Shown in pieces: positions 18,645-26,760 of a stretch of DNA of 64,000 nt (its first letter is position 1; each line of letters opens with the position of its first letter). Both the position numbers and the translations under genes were made by a program. This stretch comes from Bacteroidales bacterium (lineage in GTDB: Bacteria > Bacteroidota > Bacteroidia > Bacteroidales > UBA932). The notes under the pieces were generated by a model. The model was not told the DNA's origin. It worked only from the letters and a program-made list of their open reading frames with translations, and ran no database searches. The stretch spans positions 1 to 64,000 of the forward strand of contig JAKSJZ010000004.1 of NCBI GenBank assembly GCA_024401995.1. The letters run 5' to 3'.

Positions 18645-20569
18645 TATCGCTCGACAACATAACGGTCGCATACGGGGGCTATGTGCTTCTGGATAAAATA
18701 GGTTTCCATATCAGCGGCAATGACAGGATCGGTCTGGTCGGCAAGAACGGGGCGGGCAAGTCGACAATCCTGAAATTGATTGCCGGACTTCAGAGCCCCA
18801 CCTCGGGGCATATTGACCGCCCTTCCGACGTCCGCATAGGTTATCTTCCCCAGATAATGGAACACCACAAGGGCCTGAGCGTCATTGACGAGGCGATGAC
18901 GGCTTTTGCTGCCGACAACAGGACCGAGAGGGAGATAGATTTGATAACCCGCGAGTTGTCGGAAAGAACAGACTATGAATCAAAGGAATACACCCAGTTA
19001 ATTGAACGGCTGTCCCAACTGAATGACATCCTTGTGTCCTCACATTCCGAGCCTCCGAGGGTACAGGCGGAGAAGACGCTGATGGGGCTGGGATTCAAAT
19101 CGGATGAACTTGACAGGGCCACCGAAACCTTTTCGCAGGGGTGGAACATGAGGATAGAACTTGCGAAAATCCTGCTTCAAAGACCTGATGTGTTACTTTT
19201 GGATGAGCCGACTAACCACCTTGATATAGAGTCAATTGACTGGCTTGAAAATTATCTTGCCGGTCACAAGGCGTCATTGGTTCTCGTCTCGCACGACAGG
19301 CGCTTTCTGGACAATGTGACGAACCGTACCGTGGAAATCATGCTGGGGCACATAACCGACTACAAGGTACCTTATTCCAAATACCTCGAACTCCGGGCCG
19401 AACGCATGCAGCAGCAGATAGCCGCATTCCAGAACCAGCAGAGGATGATAGAGAAGACCGAGGAGTTCATCAGGACGTTCAGGTATAAGCCGACCAAGTC
19501 CAACCAGGTTCAGTCACGCATAAAGGCCCTTGAGAAACTCGACAGGCTTGAAATAGAGGAAGATGACAATTCCGTGGCGCTGAGCGTGAAGTTTCCGCCA
19601 TCGCAAAGGGCCGGGGACGTTGTTTACAGGACTGCCGGCCTCAAGGCCGGTTATCCGGACAAGACAGTTTTCGACAAGGTTGACATCGAGATAAAGAGAG
19701 GGGAGAAGGTGGCTCTGGTGGGCCGCAACGGCGAAGGAAAGACCACGCTCATGAGGGTCTTGACAGGGGAGTTGAAGCCCCTCGGAGGCGAATCCGTGGT
19801 CGGATACAACGTGAACGTCGGTTATTTCGCCCAGAATCAGGAGGACATCCTCGATCCCGGCTTGACTGTATTCGAAACACTGGATCGCATAGCGGTTGGG
19901 GACATAAGGACCAGGCTGCGCGACATACTGGCCGCATTCCTGTTCAGGGGCGACGACATCGACAAGAAGGTCTCCGTGTTGAGCGGCGGCGAAAGGGCCA
20001 GGTTGGGGATGGCAAAGCTGATGCTTCAGAGCCACAATCTCCTCGCCCTGGACGAACCTACCAACCATATGGACATAAGGTCGAAGGAAGTGCTTAAAAA
20101 AGCCCTTGAATCGTACGACGGCACGCTTGTCGTCGTGTCGCACGACAGGGATTTTCTCGACGGTCTGGTGGACAAGATGTACGAATTCAGGGACGGAAGG
20201 GTATATGAACACCTGGGCAGCGTCGGCGAATTCTTGCAGAGACGCAGGATTGAGAATCTGTCCGAACTCGAACGACGTTTCGACGGCGGGAACAGCCCGG
20301 AAAAGAAAGTGCAGTCGGCGCCGGCTCACGACAAGCGTAAGGATTATGAAGAGGGAAGAATGGGGCAGAAGGAGGAGAGACGTCGAAGGAAGAGAGTGGA
20401 AGAACTTGAAGATAGAATAGCTCATCTTGAGCAACGGATGAAGAATATAGAGACAATCCTTTCTAGTCCAGGAGAGAATGATGACATAATGGAACTAACG
20501 CGTGAGTATTTGGAGAAGAAACGGGAGCTGGACGAGAAAACTGAAGAATGGGCTAAAATCGCACTTTAA
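18641..20569 (+). CDS. ABC-F family ATPase (ribosome-associated)
   Basis: 642 residues with two ABC domains and no membrane part. First Walker A GKNGAGKS, first signature degenerate (FSQGWNMR), Walker B LLLDEPTNHLDIES; linker with KPTKSNQVQSR; second Walker A GRNGEGKT, signature LSGGERARLG, LALDEPTNHMDI. A charged coiled coil fills the last 70 residues. ABC-F proteins act at the ribosomal E site in translation control or antibiotic resistance. Sequence alone does not assign it to EttA, Uup, YheS or a resistance class; the coiled coil and degenerate first signature resemble the Uup/YdiF side. Confidence 0.92.
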   Translation: MISLDNITVAYGGYVLLDKIGFHISGNDRIGLVGKNGAGKSTILKLIAGLQSPTSGHIDRPSDVRIGYLPQIMEHHKGLSVIDEAMTAFAADNRTEREIDLITRELSERTDYESKEYTQLIERLSQLNDILVSSHSEPPRVQAEKTLMGLGFKSDELDRATETFSQGWNMRIELAKILLQRPDVLLLDEPTNHLDIESIDWLENYLAGHKASLVLVSHDRRFLDNVTNRTVEIMLGHITDYKVPYSKYLELRAERMQQQIAAFQNQQRMIEKTEEFIRTFRYKPTKSNQVQSRIKALEKLDRLEIEEDDNSVALSVKFPPSQRAGDVVYRTAGLKAGYPDKTVFDKVDIEIKRGEKVALVGRNGEGKTTLMRVLTGELKPLGGESVVGYNVNVGYFAQNQEDILDPGLTVFETLDRIAVGDIRTRLRDILAAFLFRGDDIDKKVSVLSGGERARLGMAKLMLQSHNLLALDEPTNHMDIRSKEVLKKALESYDGTLVVVSHDRDFLDGLVDKMYEFRDGRVYEHLGSVGEFLQRRRIENLSELERRFDGGNSPEKKVQSAPAHDKRKDYEEGRMGQKEERRRRKRVEELEDRIAHLEQRMKNIETILSSPGENDDIMELTREYLEKKRELDEKTEEWAKIAL

Positions 20570-20661
20570 GAGCAAATATCTTAAAAATATAACGATATAG
20601 TTTCACAGGGTAACATTTTTGTTTTCTTAATTATAAATCAAATAATTACATATAAAATCTT
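20570..20661 (+). other. AT-rich gap before cinA-type gene
   Basis: AT-rich 92 bases. No exact TAnnTTTG match; a near-match ACATTTTTG occurs about 45 bases before the start codon. No hairpin terminator seen. Confidence 0.3.
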
Positions 20662-21159
20662 ATGAATATTCACAAACTGTCCGAAATGGTAGGCGAGGCT
20701 CTAAAATGCTCAAGCAGTACTTTAAGTGTTGCCGAGTCTTGCACTGGCGGTTTCATTTCGCATCTTATAACTTTGATTCCCGGTTCTTCCAAATATTATC
20801 TCGGTGGCGTTACGTCATACGCCATAAGTGTTAAGGAAAAAGTGCTCGGGGTGCCCGCAGGCATCATAAAGGAGAGGGGAGTCGTGAGTTCGGAAGTCGC
20901 CGCAGCTATGGCGGAAGGTGTCAGAAGGCTTACGGGAAGCACTTTTTCGGTATCGACGACGGGGCTTGCCGGGCCCGGCGGAGATGAAAACAACCCGGAG
21001 GGGACCGTATGGATCGGAATCAGCGGGCCGCAGGGGACAGATACGGTCAAGTTCCTTAATAATGGCTGCAGGGAGGAAAATATCAGGGAATTTGCCGTGA
21101 AAGCCCTGTCAGAACTGTTTGGCTATATATCAAGGTCCTTGAATCTGCCGTCGGAATAG
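20662..21159 (+). CDS. pncC: CinA C-terminal-type nicotinamide-nucleotide amidohydrolase
   Basis: 165 residues corresponding to the stand-alone C-terminal domain of CinA (PncC), which deamidates NMN to nicotinate mononucleotide in NAD salvage. Motifs: AESCTGGFISHLITLIPGSS, YLGGVTSYAISVKEKVLGVP, TTGLAGPGGDENNPEGTVWIG. The N-terminal molybdopterin-binding-like domain of full CinA is absent. Its last 37 bases overlap the convergent XRE gene. Confidence 0.93.
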   Translation: MNIHKLSEMVGEALKCSSSTLSVAESCTGGFISHLITLIPGSSKYYLGGVTSYAISVKEKVLGVPAGIIKERGVVSSEVAAAMAEGVRRLTGSTFSVSTTGLAGPGGDENNPEGTVWIGISGPQGTDTVKFLNNGCREENIREFAVKALSELFGYISRSLNLPSE

Positions 21160-21521
21160 AATACCGTAATCCTTGTCGGATACGAATTCGGTGTATTGTT
21201 ATCGGGCTTTGTATCAGCCTTTTCTCCTGCGTTATCCAAAGTGCTGAACAAGGACTCGCGGCCGTCCTGCGCAACTGGGGCCGGCCGTTCCTCCTCGTGA
21301 CCTTCAGAAAGCGTCTTATACATCCGTCCGCGGCCTGTAATAAGCCAGTCCAGGTTGAGAGCGGGGAAGTTGCGGGCCATACTGTCCATAAAGTCGAAGC
21401 CCGGACGGTTCCTGCCGGACAGAATATGGGATATGCTTGCCCTTGCGACTCCGATTCGCTCCGCAAGCTGCGACTGTGAGATGTTTTCCGCAGACAGAAA
21501 CTGCTGCAATCTTTCGTTCAT
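21123..21521 (-). CDS. XRE-family helix-turn-helix regulator
   Basis: 132 residues. N-terminal Cro/C1-type helix-turn-helix (about 5-60) with SQSQLAERIGVARASISHILSGRN, followed by a short region (LDLDWLITGRG-type, here NLDWLITGRGRMYK) common in Bacteroidota XRE proteins and a polar, probably disordered tail ending in ITVFYSDGRFKDLDI. Its promoter overlaps dyad GTTTAC sites (see 21539-21576), suggesting autorepression. Last 37 bases overlap the convergent pncC. Targets unknown. Confidence 0.9.
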   Translation of the reverse strand: MNERLQQFLSAENISQSQLAERIGVARASISHILSGRNRPGFDFMDSMARNFPALNLDWLITGRGRMYKTLSEGHEEERPAPVAQDGRESLFSTLDNAGEKADTKPDNNTPNSYPTRITVFYSDGRFKDLDI

Positions 21522-21538
21522 TTTCCGTCAATAATCTT

Positions 21539-21576
21539 GTTTACAAAAATAGTAAGGATAGTTTACATTTGCAAAC
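21539..21576 (-). promoter_or_regulatory. XRE promoter with overlapping GTTTAC operator-like dyad
   Basis: Minus-strand -7 TATTTTTG at 21544-21551 and -33 TTTG at 21572-21575 with a 20-base spacer, a full Bacteroidota promoter. GTTTAC occurs at 21539-21544 (abutting the -7) and in the imperfect 16-bp dyad GTTTACATTTGCAAAC at 21561-21576 over the -33. Arrangement suggests a regulator binding its own promoter. Confidence 0.6.
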
Positions 21577-21607
21577 ATTATTTTGTTGGCAAATTGTTGA
21601 CAATGGA

Positions 21608-21902
21608 GTAAACAAGTGTAAACATATACTAAAATTAACTATAATCAGTGAGGCTAACAGACTGGGAATCGTGCATATATCTATGAATTTGTAGGGCAAA
21701 ACTGCAAAATCAGGCTCAAAAAGCGCAAAATTCACATATTTAATAATACAAAAACTATATATAAAGAAGATAAAATTACTGATTTTCAAATATTTGGATA
21801 ATTTTGTTTCGTTTGAAACTTTTTCCTGCGTAAACTTTTGTAAACCTCCGGCAAATCGTCCGATTTGTTACGGTTTGTTTACATTGATTTACATTTGTTA
21901 AC
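21608..21902. repeat. Helically phased GTAAAC/GTTTAC motif clusters
   Basis: GTAAAC pairs start exactly 10 bases apart at 21608/21618 and again at 21830/21840; a third cluster in the opposite orientation reads GTTTAC 21877, ATTTAC 21887, GTTAAC 21897, also at 10-base steps. One motif face per helical turn fits cooperative protein binding, iteron or operator style. Between clusters (about 21625-21829) the DNA is AT-rich and I see no gene; a small frame there has no recognisable content. Confidence 0.55.
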
Positions 21903-21993
21903 ACTTTTTGCATTATAAACGATACGTGAAGAGAGGGGAGTCGCGTCACCCCACTCCCTATACCGTATTGGCGTGTTGTTGCACTTTTCGGTA

Positions 21994-22208
21994 TATTGCG
22001 ACAAGGTGCGGGAGAAGGGCTGTGGCGGACCTCTCCCTGTCTTTTTCGGTCTGCACGGCACTTTACGGTCTATTGCGACAAGGTGCGGGAAGAGGGCTGT
22101 GGCAGACCTCTCCCTGTCTTTTTCGGTCTGCACGGTACTTTACGGTATATTGCGACAAGGTGCGGGAAGAGGGCTGTGGCGGACCTCTCCCTCCTTTTCC
22201 GGTCTGCC
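21994..22208. repeat. 77-bp tandem repeat, about 2.8 copies
   Basis: TATTGCGACAAGGTGCGGGA begins at 21994, 22071 and 22148, giving an exact 77-base period. Copies 1 and 2 are nearly identical over the whole unit; copy 3 diverges after about 45 bases and runs into an inverted arm. A partial, more diverged unit (GCACTTTTCGG) precedes copy 1. The period is not a multiple of three, so each copy changes frame and the open frames across it are not credible genes. There are no unique spacers, hence no CRISPR array. Confidence 0.85.
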
Positions 22209-22227
22209 ACAGCCCCTTCCCGCACCT
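22157..22227. repeat. Long inverted repeat closing the tandem array
   Basis: Arm 22157-22184 (AGGTGCGGGAAGAGGGCTGT onwards) and arm 22201-22227 (ends CTTCCCGCACCT) are reverse complements over 26-27 positions with one bulge and one G-T pair; the loop is 16 bases, T/C-rich. Every tandem copy contains the left arm, so copies 1 and 2 could also pair with the single right arm. Location: just upstream of the BASS transporter gene. Confidence 0.8.
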
Positions 22228-22252
22228 ATACACAGTATGTCCAAAAATTTGC

Positions 22253-22260
22253 TATCTTTG
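22253..22260 (+). promoter_or_regulatory. -7 element (TATCTTTG) for BASS transporter
   Basis: Exact TAnnTTTG match, 25 bases upstream of the ATG and 25 bases beyond the long hairpin. Confidence 0.55.
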
Positions 22261-22285
22261 TACGTTTTTTAATTGATTCTTCAAT

Positions 22286-23260
22286 ATGATTAGAGAACAG
22301 CTGGCCTCGCTGGATTCGGTCAATCTGATTCTTTCCGGTAATACGGGGCTTATTATGAGCCTTGTGCTTGCGATAATAATGTTCGGCATCGCACTTGGAA
22401 TCAAACTTGAGACGCTCAAGAACGTATTCACTTCACCAAAGTCCATAATTACCGGCATTGTCCTGCAGTGGGTCGGACTTCCCGCCATAACCTTCCTGCT
22501 CATAATGCTGCTCCACAACGTCCTCACCCCGATGGTATGCCTGGGTATGATACTCGTAGCCTGCTGCCCGGGAGGCAACATCTCCAATTTTATGAGTTCG
22601 TATGCCAAGGGGAACGTTGAACTTTCGGTAAGCATGACTGCAGTAACGACCGTTTTCGCCCCTGCGGTCACTCCTTTCAATTTCTGGTTATGGGGCAATC
22701 TTTTCTTGAAATATGCGACTCTTTCAGAGGCACTTACGATACCTCACCTCGAGATACCGTTCAGCGAAATATTCAAGACCGTGTTCCTGATTCTCGGAAT
22801 TCCCATCCTGCTCGGGATGCTCTGTTCGCATTTCCTGCCACGTTTCTCCGACAGAATCAAGAAGCCGATGAGTGTCTTCTCGATGGTTGTCTTTGTCGTT
22901 ATGGTTCTCGGGATGTTCATTCCCAACCGCAAGCTTTTCATAGACTACATCATCTTCATCTTCATACTTGTGCTTATCCACAACGCCTGCGCGTTTATGA
23001 CGGGCTATTTCGGGGCTACAGCAATGAGACTGCCCGCAATTGACCGCAAGTCCATCACAATCGAAGTGGGAATACAGAATTCAGGGCTCGGACTCACTTT
23101 GCTCCTGAATCCGGCGATTTTCAATCCTGCAATTTGGAACAATCCCGAGAGCGGCGTCCTGTACGGAGGTATGCTCTTCGTCACGTGCTGGTGGGGAATA
23201 TGGCACATCATCTCCGGCCTCACCCTTGCTTCCATCTTCCGTAGAAGCAAGGCAAGTTAA
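22286..23260 (+). CDS. Bile acid:sodium symporter family (BASS) transporter
   Basis: 324 residues, nine or ten hydrophobic segments across its length, and the family motif CPGGNISNFMSSYAKGNVEL (crossover helix, about residues 93-112) followed by SVSMTAVTT. BASS proteins import organic anions such as bile acids, pantoate or keto acids with sodium. The actual substrate cannot be told from sequence. Stand-alone gene with its own promoter downstream of the repeat region. Confidence 0.9.
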   Translation: MIREQLASLDSVNLILSGNTGLIMSLVLAIIMFGIALGIKLETLKNVFTSPKSIITGIVLQWVGLPAITFLLIMLLHNVLTPMVCLGMILVACCPGGNISNFMSSYAKGNVELSVSMTAVTTVFAPAVTPFNFWLWGNLFLKYATLSEALTIPHLEIPFSEIFKTVFLILGIPILLGMLCSHFLPRFSDRIKKPMSVFSMVVFVVMVLGMFIPNRKLFIDYIIFIFILVLIHNACAFMTGYFGATAMRLPAIDRKSITIEVGIQNSGLGLTLLLNPAIFNPAIWNNPESGVLYGGMLFVTCWWGIWHIISGLTLASIFRRSKAS

Positions 23261-23279
23261 CATAATATAAATTGTGTAA

Positions 23280-24407
23280 CTAAACGGGATTGGCGTAGAT
23301 TCCGAGGAAAATCTCGCGCAGCCTGTCGCCCTGGTAGCGTCTCTCCACCTTTCCGAGCTTGTGCTCGACGTATGCTTTGAATTTCTCGAGTTCTTCGGCC
23401 GAGTACCTGGAAGAATATCTTTTTCCTCCGTTCAGGAGATCATACGCCATATAATTTGTCTTGTACAGCATATACCCGTCGTGTATGCGCCTGTCCAGCG
23501 TGTCCATAAGGGCGTGATAGCGTTCGTTGCCGCCCAACAGCGATGCCTTTTCGATCTCCGAATCGGTCAGGGGCGCGCCTATGTGCAGGTGTATATGGCC
23601 TTTCGCCTGTTTGACGCCCGTAAGAATGCTGTGCAGGTCCTCCCCCTTTCTCTTGCGGTATTTCCCGCCGTTTCTCTCCTTAATAAGCAATTCGCGGGCT
23701 TTTTTTGCATCACAGGGCTCATATTCGTAGGAAATGCTCAGCGGCACGACGTTCAATTCCTTGAAATTCTCGAAAAATCCCTTCTCCCCGCTCATGTCGA
23801 ACATCTTGAGCAATCCCTGCTCCGTGGAGTCCCTGCCGTCCTTCGTGCGGCCTTCCCGCTGGGCAATCCATACGGAAGATTTCCCTCCCGTAATCCGGTC
23901 TCTGATATAACTTGAAAGCACTTTTGAACTCAGGTACAACTGTCTCGCGGTGATTCCGCGTATAACCGTTATCATCCTGTTCGAACGCATAAGATCCTCC
24001 ACCAGCTGCGAGGACAGGAGGTTGTTGCCTACGCATATTTCAGTCAACGGGATACCTCCCTGGAAAAGCGTGTATTGCGTCAATGCGGGGTCAAGTATTA
24101 TGTCCCTGTGGTTGGATACCGCCAGGAACTTGCCTCCATCCAGGGCCAGCAGGTTCTCTATGCCGCTGTACGTAAATCCGTCGCTGGTCTTGTAAAGAAT
24201 CGAGCCTATGGCTTTGGACATTATGAGCTTCTGGAAGTCATCGACCGACTTTATCCCCTTCAGCATCTTGCGAAGCGTGTCGGAAGGCAGTTCCGGGAAA
24301 AGGTATTTGGAGATTACCGGAGTCATTATGTGCCTCGACACCCTTTCCAGCGCCTTCGAGGCCTCCTCGTCCGTATATGGCTTTATATCCTTGTATTCTT
24401 CACTCAT
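23280..24407 (-). CDS. PlsC-like glycerolipid acyltransferase
   Basis: 375 residues. Contains the acyltransferase motifs in a Bacteroidota variant: SNHRDIILDPAL (catalytic His with Asp, in place of the strict HxxxxD), then AQREGRTKDGRD (counterpart of FPEGTRS). The family is annotated glycerol acyltransferase or 1-acylglycerol-3-phosphate acyltransferase, making membrane phospholipid or another acylated lipid. No clear membrane helix. Downstream of queA on the same strand with a 22-base gap. Exact acceptor unknown. Confidence 0.8.
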   Translation of the reverse strand: MSEEYKDIKPYTDEEASKALERVSRHIMTPVISKYLFPELPSDTLRKMLKGIKSVDDFQKLIMSKAIGSILYKTSDGFTYSGIENLLALDGGKFLAVSNHRDIILDPALTQYTLFQGGIPLTEICVGNNLLSSQLVEDLMRSNRMITVIRGITARQLYLSSKVLSSYIRDRITGGKSSVWIAQREGRTKDGRDSTEQGLLKMFDMSGEKGFFENFKELNVVPLSISYEYEPCDAKKARELLIKERNGGKYRKRKGEDLHSILTGVKQAKGHIHLHIGAPLTDSEIEKASLLGGNERYHALMDTLDRRIHDGYMLYKTNYMAYDLLNGGKRYSSRYSAEELEKFKAYVEHKLGKVERRYQGDRLREIFLGIYANPV

Positions 24408-24429
24408 ATCGTTTGAATTCTTGCAAATA

Positions 24430-25656
24430 TCAAGCCCTGAACAGCAGAGAACTGTCCCCGTAACTTAGGAACCTGAAGTCCGACGCCAGGGCGTGATCAT
24501 ATATTCTTCTCCAGTCCTTCCCCACAAAGGCCGCAACAAGCAGTATCAGCGTACTTTCCGGCTGATGGAAATTGGTTGACAGGATATCCACAATCCTGAA
24601 TCTGTATCCCGGTACAATGATTATCCTCGTCGATGCCCCGAATTCGGCGAGCCCCTCCCTGTCCATATAACCTATGATGGCGTCCAGGGCGTCCGCCGAT
24701 GACGGCCAGAGGGCTCTTTCATCATACGGGGCCCACTGCTCCACCTCCGAGGGGACGCCATTCCCGATAATGCCGACCCCTTCATGATAAAGGGATTCAA
24801 GCGTGCGCATTGAGGTCGTGCCGACGGCGATGACCGGCCTTCCGGACCGGACGGCATCCCTGAGTTTCACCAGCAGTCCCCTGCTCACCGTGAACGGTTC
24901 CCTGTGCATTGGGTGTTCCGAGATGGTTTCAGACTTTACGGGGAGAAATGTGCCTGCTCCGACGTGTAGGCAAACATTCTCTGTATCAATGGATTTATCC
25001 TTTATTTTCTCAAGTACCGCTTCAGTGAAATGCAATCCTGCCGTCGGGGCGGCTACGGACCCCCTGTACCGGGCGTAAAGCGTCTGATAGCGTTCCGTGT
25101 CTATCTCTTCCGAATCCCTGTTAAGATACGGGGGAATCGGCACCTTGCCGCAGATGTCGAGCACATTTGAGAACGGCTCGCTTCCCTGCCAGCGGAAACG
25201 TACAATACCGGTCTGGCCGTCCCGGGAGACAAGTTCCGCCCGCAACCCCAGCGCCCTCGCCCCGTCGAATCCGCTTCCCGGGGGGATGAGATATTCGAGG
25301 ATATCCCCTTTCCAACGCTTCGAATTGCCTATGACGGCCTTCCACTCACATTCCCCCACTGCAGAAAACGCTTCCGAATATTCTGCCGGAGCGTGAGGCT
25401 CGAGGCAGAAAATCTCTATTCTGGCCCCAGTACCACGCACGAAATTAAGTCTGGCTGGTACAACTTTTGTATTGTTGAACACCATCAGCGCGCCCGACGG
25501 GAGCTCGTCCGGAATGTCCCTGAATACCCTTTCAGTGATTTTCCCGCTGCGGTACACGAGCAGTTTCGAAGCGTCCCTCCCGGCAAGCGGGTACTTTGCA
25601 ATCCTCTCGTCGGGAAGCGGGTATGAGTAGTCGGAGATATGGATGTCAGGTATCAT
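24430..25656 (-). CDS. queA: tRNA preQ1(34) S-adenosylmethionine ribosyltransferase-isomerase
   Basis: QueA transfers the ribosyl part of SAM to preQ1 in tRNA, giving epoxyqueuosine. ATG at 25656 gives 408 residues (typical of Bacteroidota forms, longer than the 350 of E. coli). Motifs: YPLPDERIAKYP, MVFNNTKVVPARL, APTAGLHFTEAVLEKI, HVGAGTFLPVK, GTTSMRTLES, NFHQPESTLILLVAAF. The frame continues upstream but that part overlaps the promoter of the next gene. A -7 element sits 7 bases ahead of the ATG. Confidence 0.97.
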   Translation of the reverse strand: MIPDIHISDYSYPLPDERIAKYPLAGRDASKLLVYRSGKITERVFRDIPDELPSGALMVFNNTKVVPARLNFVRGTGARIEIFCLEPHAPAEYSEAFSAVGECEWKAVIGNSKRWKGDILEYLIPPGSGFDGARALGLRAELVSRDGQTGIVRFRWQGSEPFSNVLDICGKVPIPPYLNRDSEEIDTERYQTLYARYRGSVAAPTAGLHFTEAVLEKIKDKSIDTENVCLHVGAGTFLPVKSETISEHPMHREPFTVSRGLLVKLRDAVRSGRPVIAVGTTSMRTLESLYHEGVGIIGNGVPSEVEQWAPYDERALWPSSADALDAIIGYMDREGLAEFGASTRIIIVPGYRFRIVDILSTNFHQPESTLILLVAAFVGKDWRRIYDHALASDFRFLSYGDSSLLFRA

Positions 25657-25663
25657 TGCGGCG

Positions 25664-25671
25664 CAAAGGTA
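25664..25671 (-). promoter_or_regulatory. -7 element (TACCTTTG) for queA, near-leaderless spacing
   Basis: Exact TAnnTTTG match on the minus strand ending 7 bases before the queA ATG. Confidence 0.58.
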
Positions 25672-25721
25672 AAAACACTTTTGGTAAAAATTACTTATAT
25701 TGCAAAGATATTTTACGGTAT

Positions 25722-26759
25722 ATGTCCCAACTCTGGCAAAACACTCCGTTCTATAGAATAGGCCGTCTGTACGTCGACGCCTGTATCCGCAGTTCATTCA
25801 ATTCGATAAAGGTATTCGGGCGGGAAAACGTTCCCTCCGGCTCGGCCGTGATTTTAGCCGCGAACCACACAAACACCCTTATGGACCCTCTGGTCATCCT
25901 TCAGAACAACAAGGGGCCCATCTGCTTCGGATGCCGTTCGGACATTTTCACCGGCCGTCTTGCGGCCCGCATCCTTCACGAGCTCAAAATAGTGCCCCTG
26001 GCCCGTCAGAGAGACGGCGTGCAGGCCCTGAAGGACAATTTCGGCGTGTTTGACCAGGTTACGGACCTGCTGGCGCACAATGTCCCCTTCACCATATTTC
26101 CGGAAGGGACCCACAGGCCGATGCATTCACTGATGCCGATGAAGAAAGGCGTATGCAGGATTGCTTTCCAGGCCTGCGAGGACTGCGACCTGCCGGTGTA
26201 CATAGTACCCGTAGGCATCGACTATGAAGATTTCTTCCGGTTCCAGCGCAGCGTCACAATCAAGTACGGCGAGCCGATAGACGTGCGCAACGTACTCGCG
26301 GAATACGACAACGAACAGACGGCAATGCACGCGCTGACGGACCTGCTTTATGCCAGAATCGCCGGACTTATCACCTACTTCCCCGATGACGCCGGCTACG
26401 AGAAAGCCTGGAGACGTCATCTCAAGAAGCTGAGGCCCAAAAGGGACTGGGTGCAGAAGTTTTTCCGAGGATTTGCCGCCGTTGTGGCCGTTCCGCTGCT
26501 TGTCATCTTCGCAATACTGGGCTTCCTGTTCTGGGTGCCTGCGGAGATATTGATAAGCCGGCTCAAGGACAAGGCCTGGTCGAATACCATACGGTTTGCC
26601 GTCATCCTGGCCTGCCTGCCTCTGCAGCTTGCAATAAACGGCATTGCGGCATTCTCCCTGCTCCCTCCCGCCGGAGGAGCGGCGGTACTGCTGCTCACTG
26701 CCGTAGCGGGGCCGATGTTTTACAGAACACTCAATTACCTCAACGATATAATCAAGTGA
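25722..26759 (+). CDS. Lysophospholipid acyltransferase (PlsC-like) with C-terminal membrane helices
   Basis: 345 residues from the ATG at 25722. Acyltransferase motifs I NHTNTLMD (HxxxxD, about residues 46-53), the substrate-binding loop GCRSDIF and motif III FPEGTHR are canonical. The C-terminal third carries two or three hydrophobic segments (about 240-335). Expected to acylate lysophosphatidic acid or a related lipid at the inner membrane. Directly followed by an outer-membrane protein gene (1-base gap). Confidence 0.88.
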   Translation: MSQLWQNTPFYRIGRLYVDACIRSSFNSIKVFGRENVPSGSAVILAANHTNTLMDPLVILQNNKGPICFGCRSDIFTGRLAARILHELKIVPLARQRDGVQALKDNFGVFDQVTDLLAHNVPFTIFPEGTHRPMHSLMPMKKGVCRIAFQACEDCDLPVYIVPVGIDYEDFFRFQRSVTIKYGEPIDVRNVLAEYDNEQTAMHALTDLLYARIAGLITYFPDDAGYEKAWRRHLKKLRPKRDWVQKFFRGFAAVVAVPLLVIFAILGFLFWVPAEILISRLKDKAWSNTIRFAVILACLPLQLAINGIAAFSLLPPAGGAAVLLLTAVAGPMFYRTLNYLNDIIK

Positions 26760-26760
26760 A

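Noticed and set aside
20570..20661. tRNA or riboswitch in the gap before pncC
   Set aside because: AT-rich with no cloverleaf, conserved loop or terminator structure visible.
21994..22227. CRISPR-like array
   Set aside because: The repeated unit is contiguous 77 bases with no unique spacers, only three copies, and no cas gene is present.
21879..22289. Small open reading frames across the 77-bp repeats on both strands
   Set aside because: The period is 77 bases, so successive copies are read in different frames; the frames are by-products of GC-rich repeat DNA.
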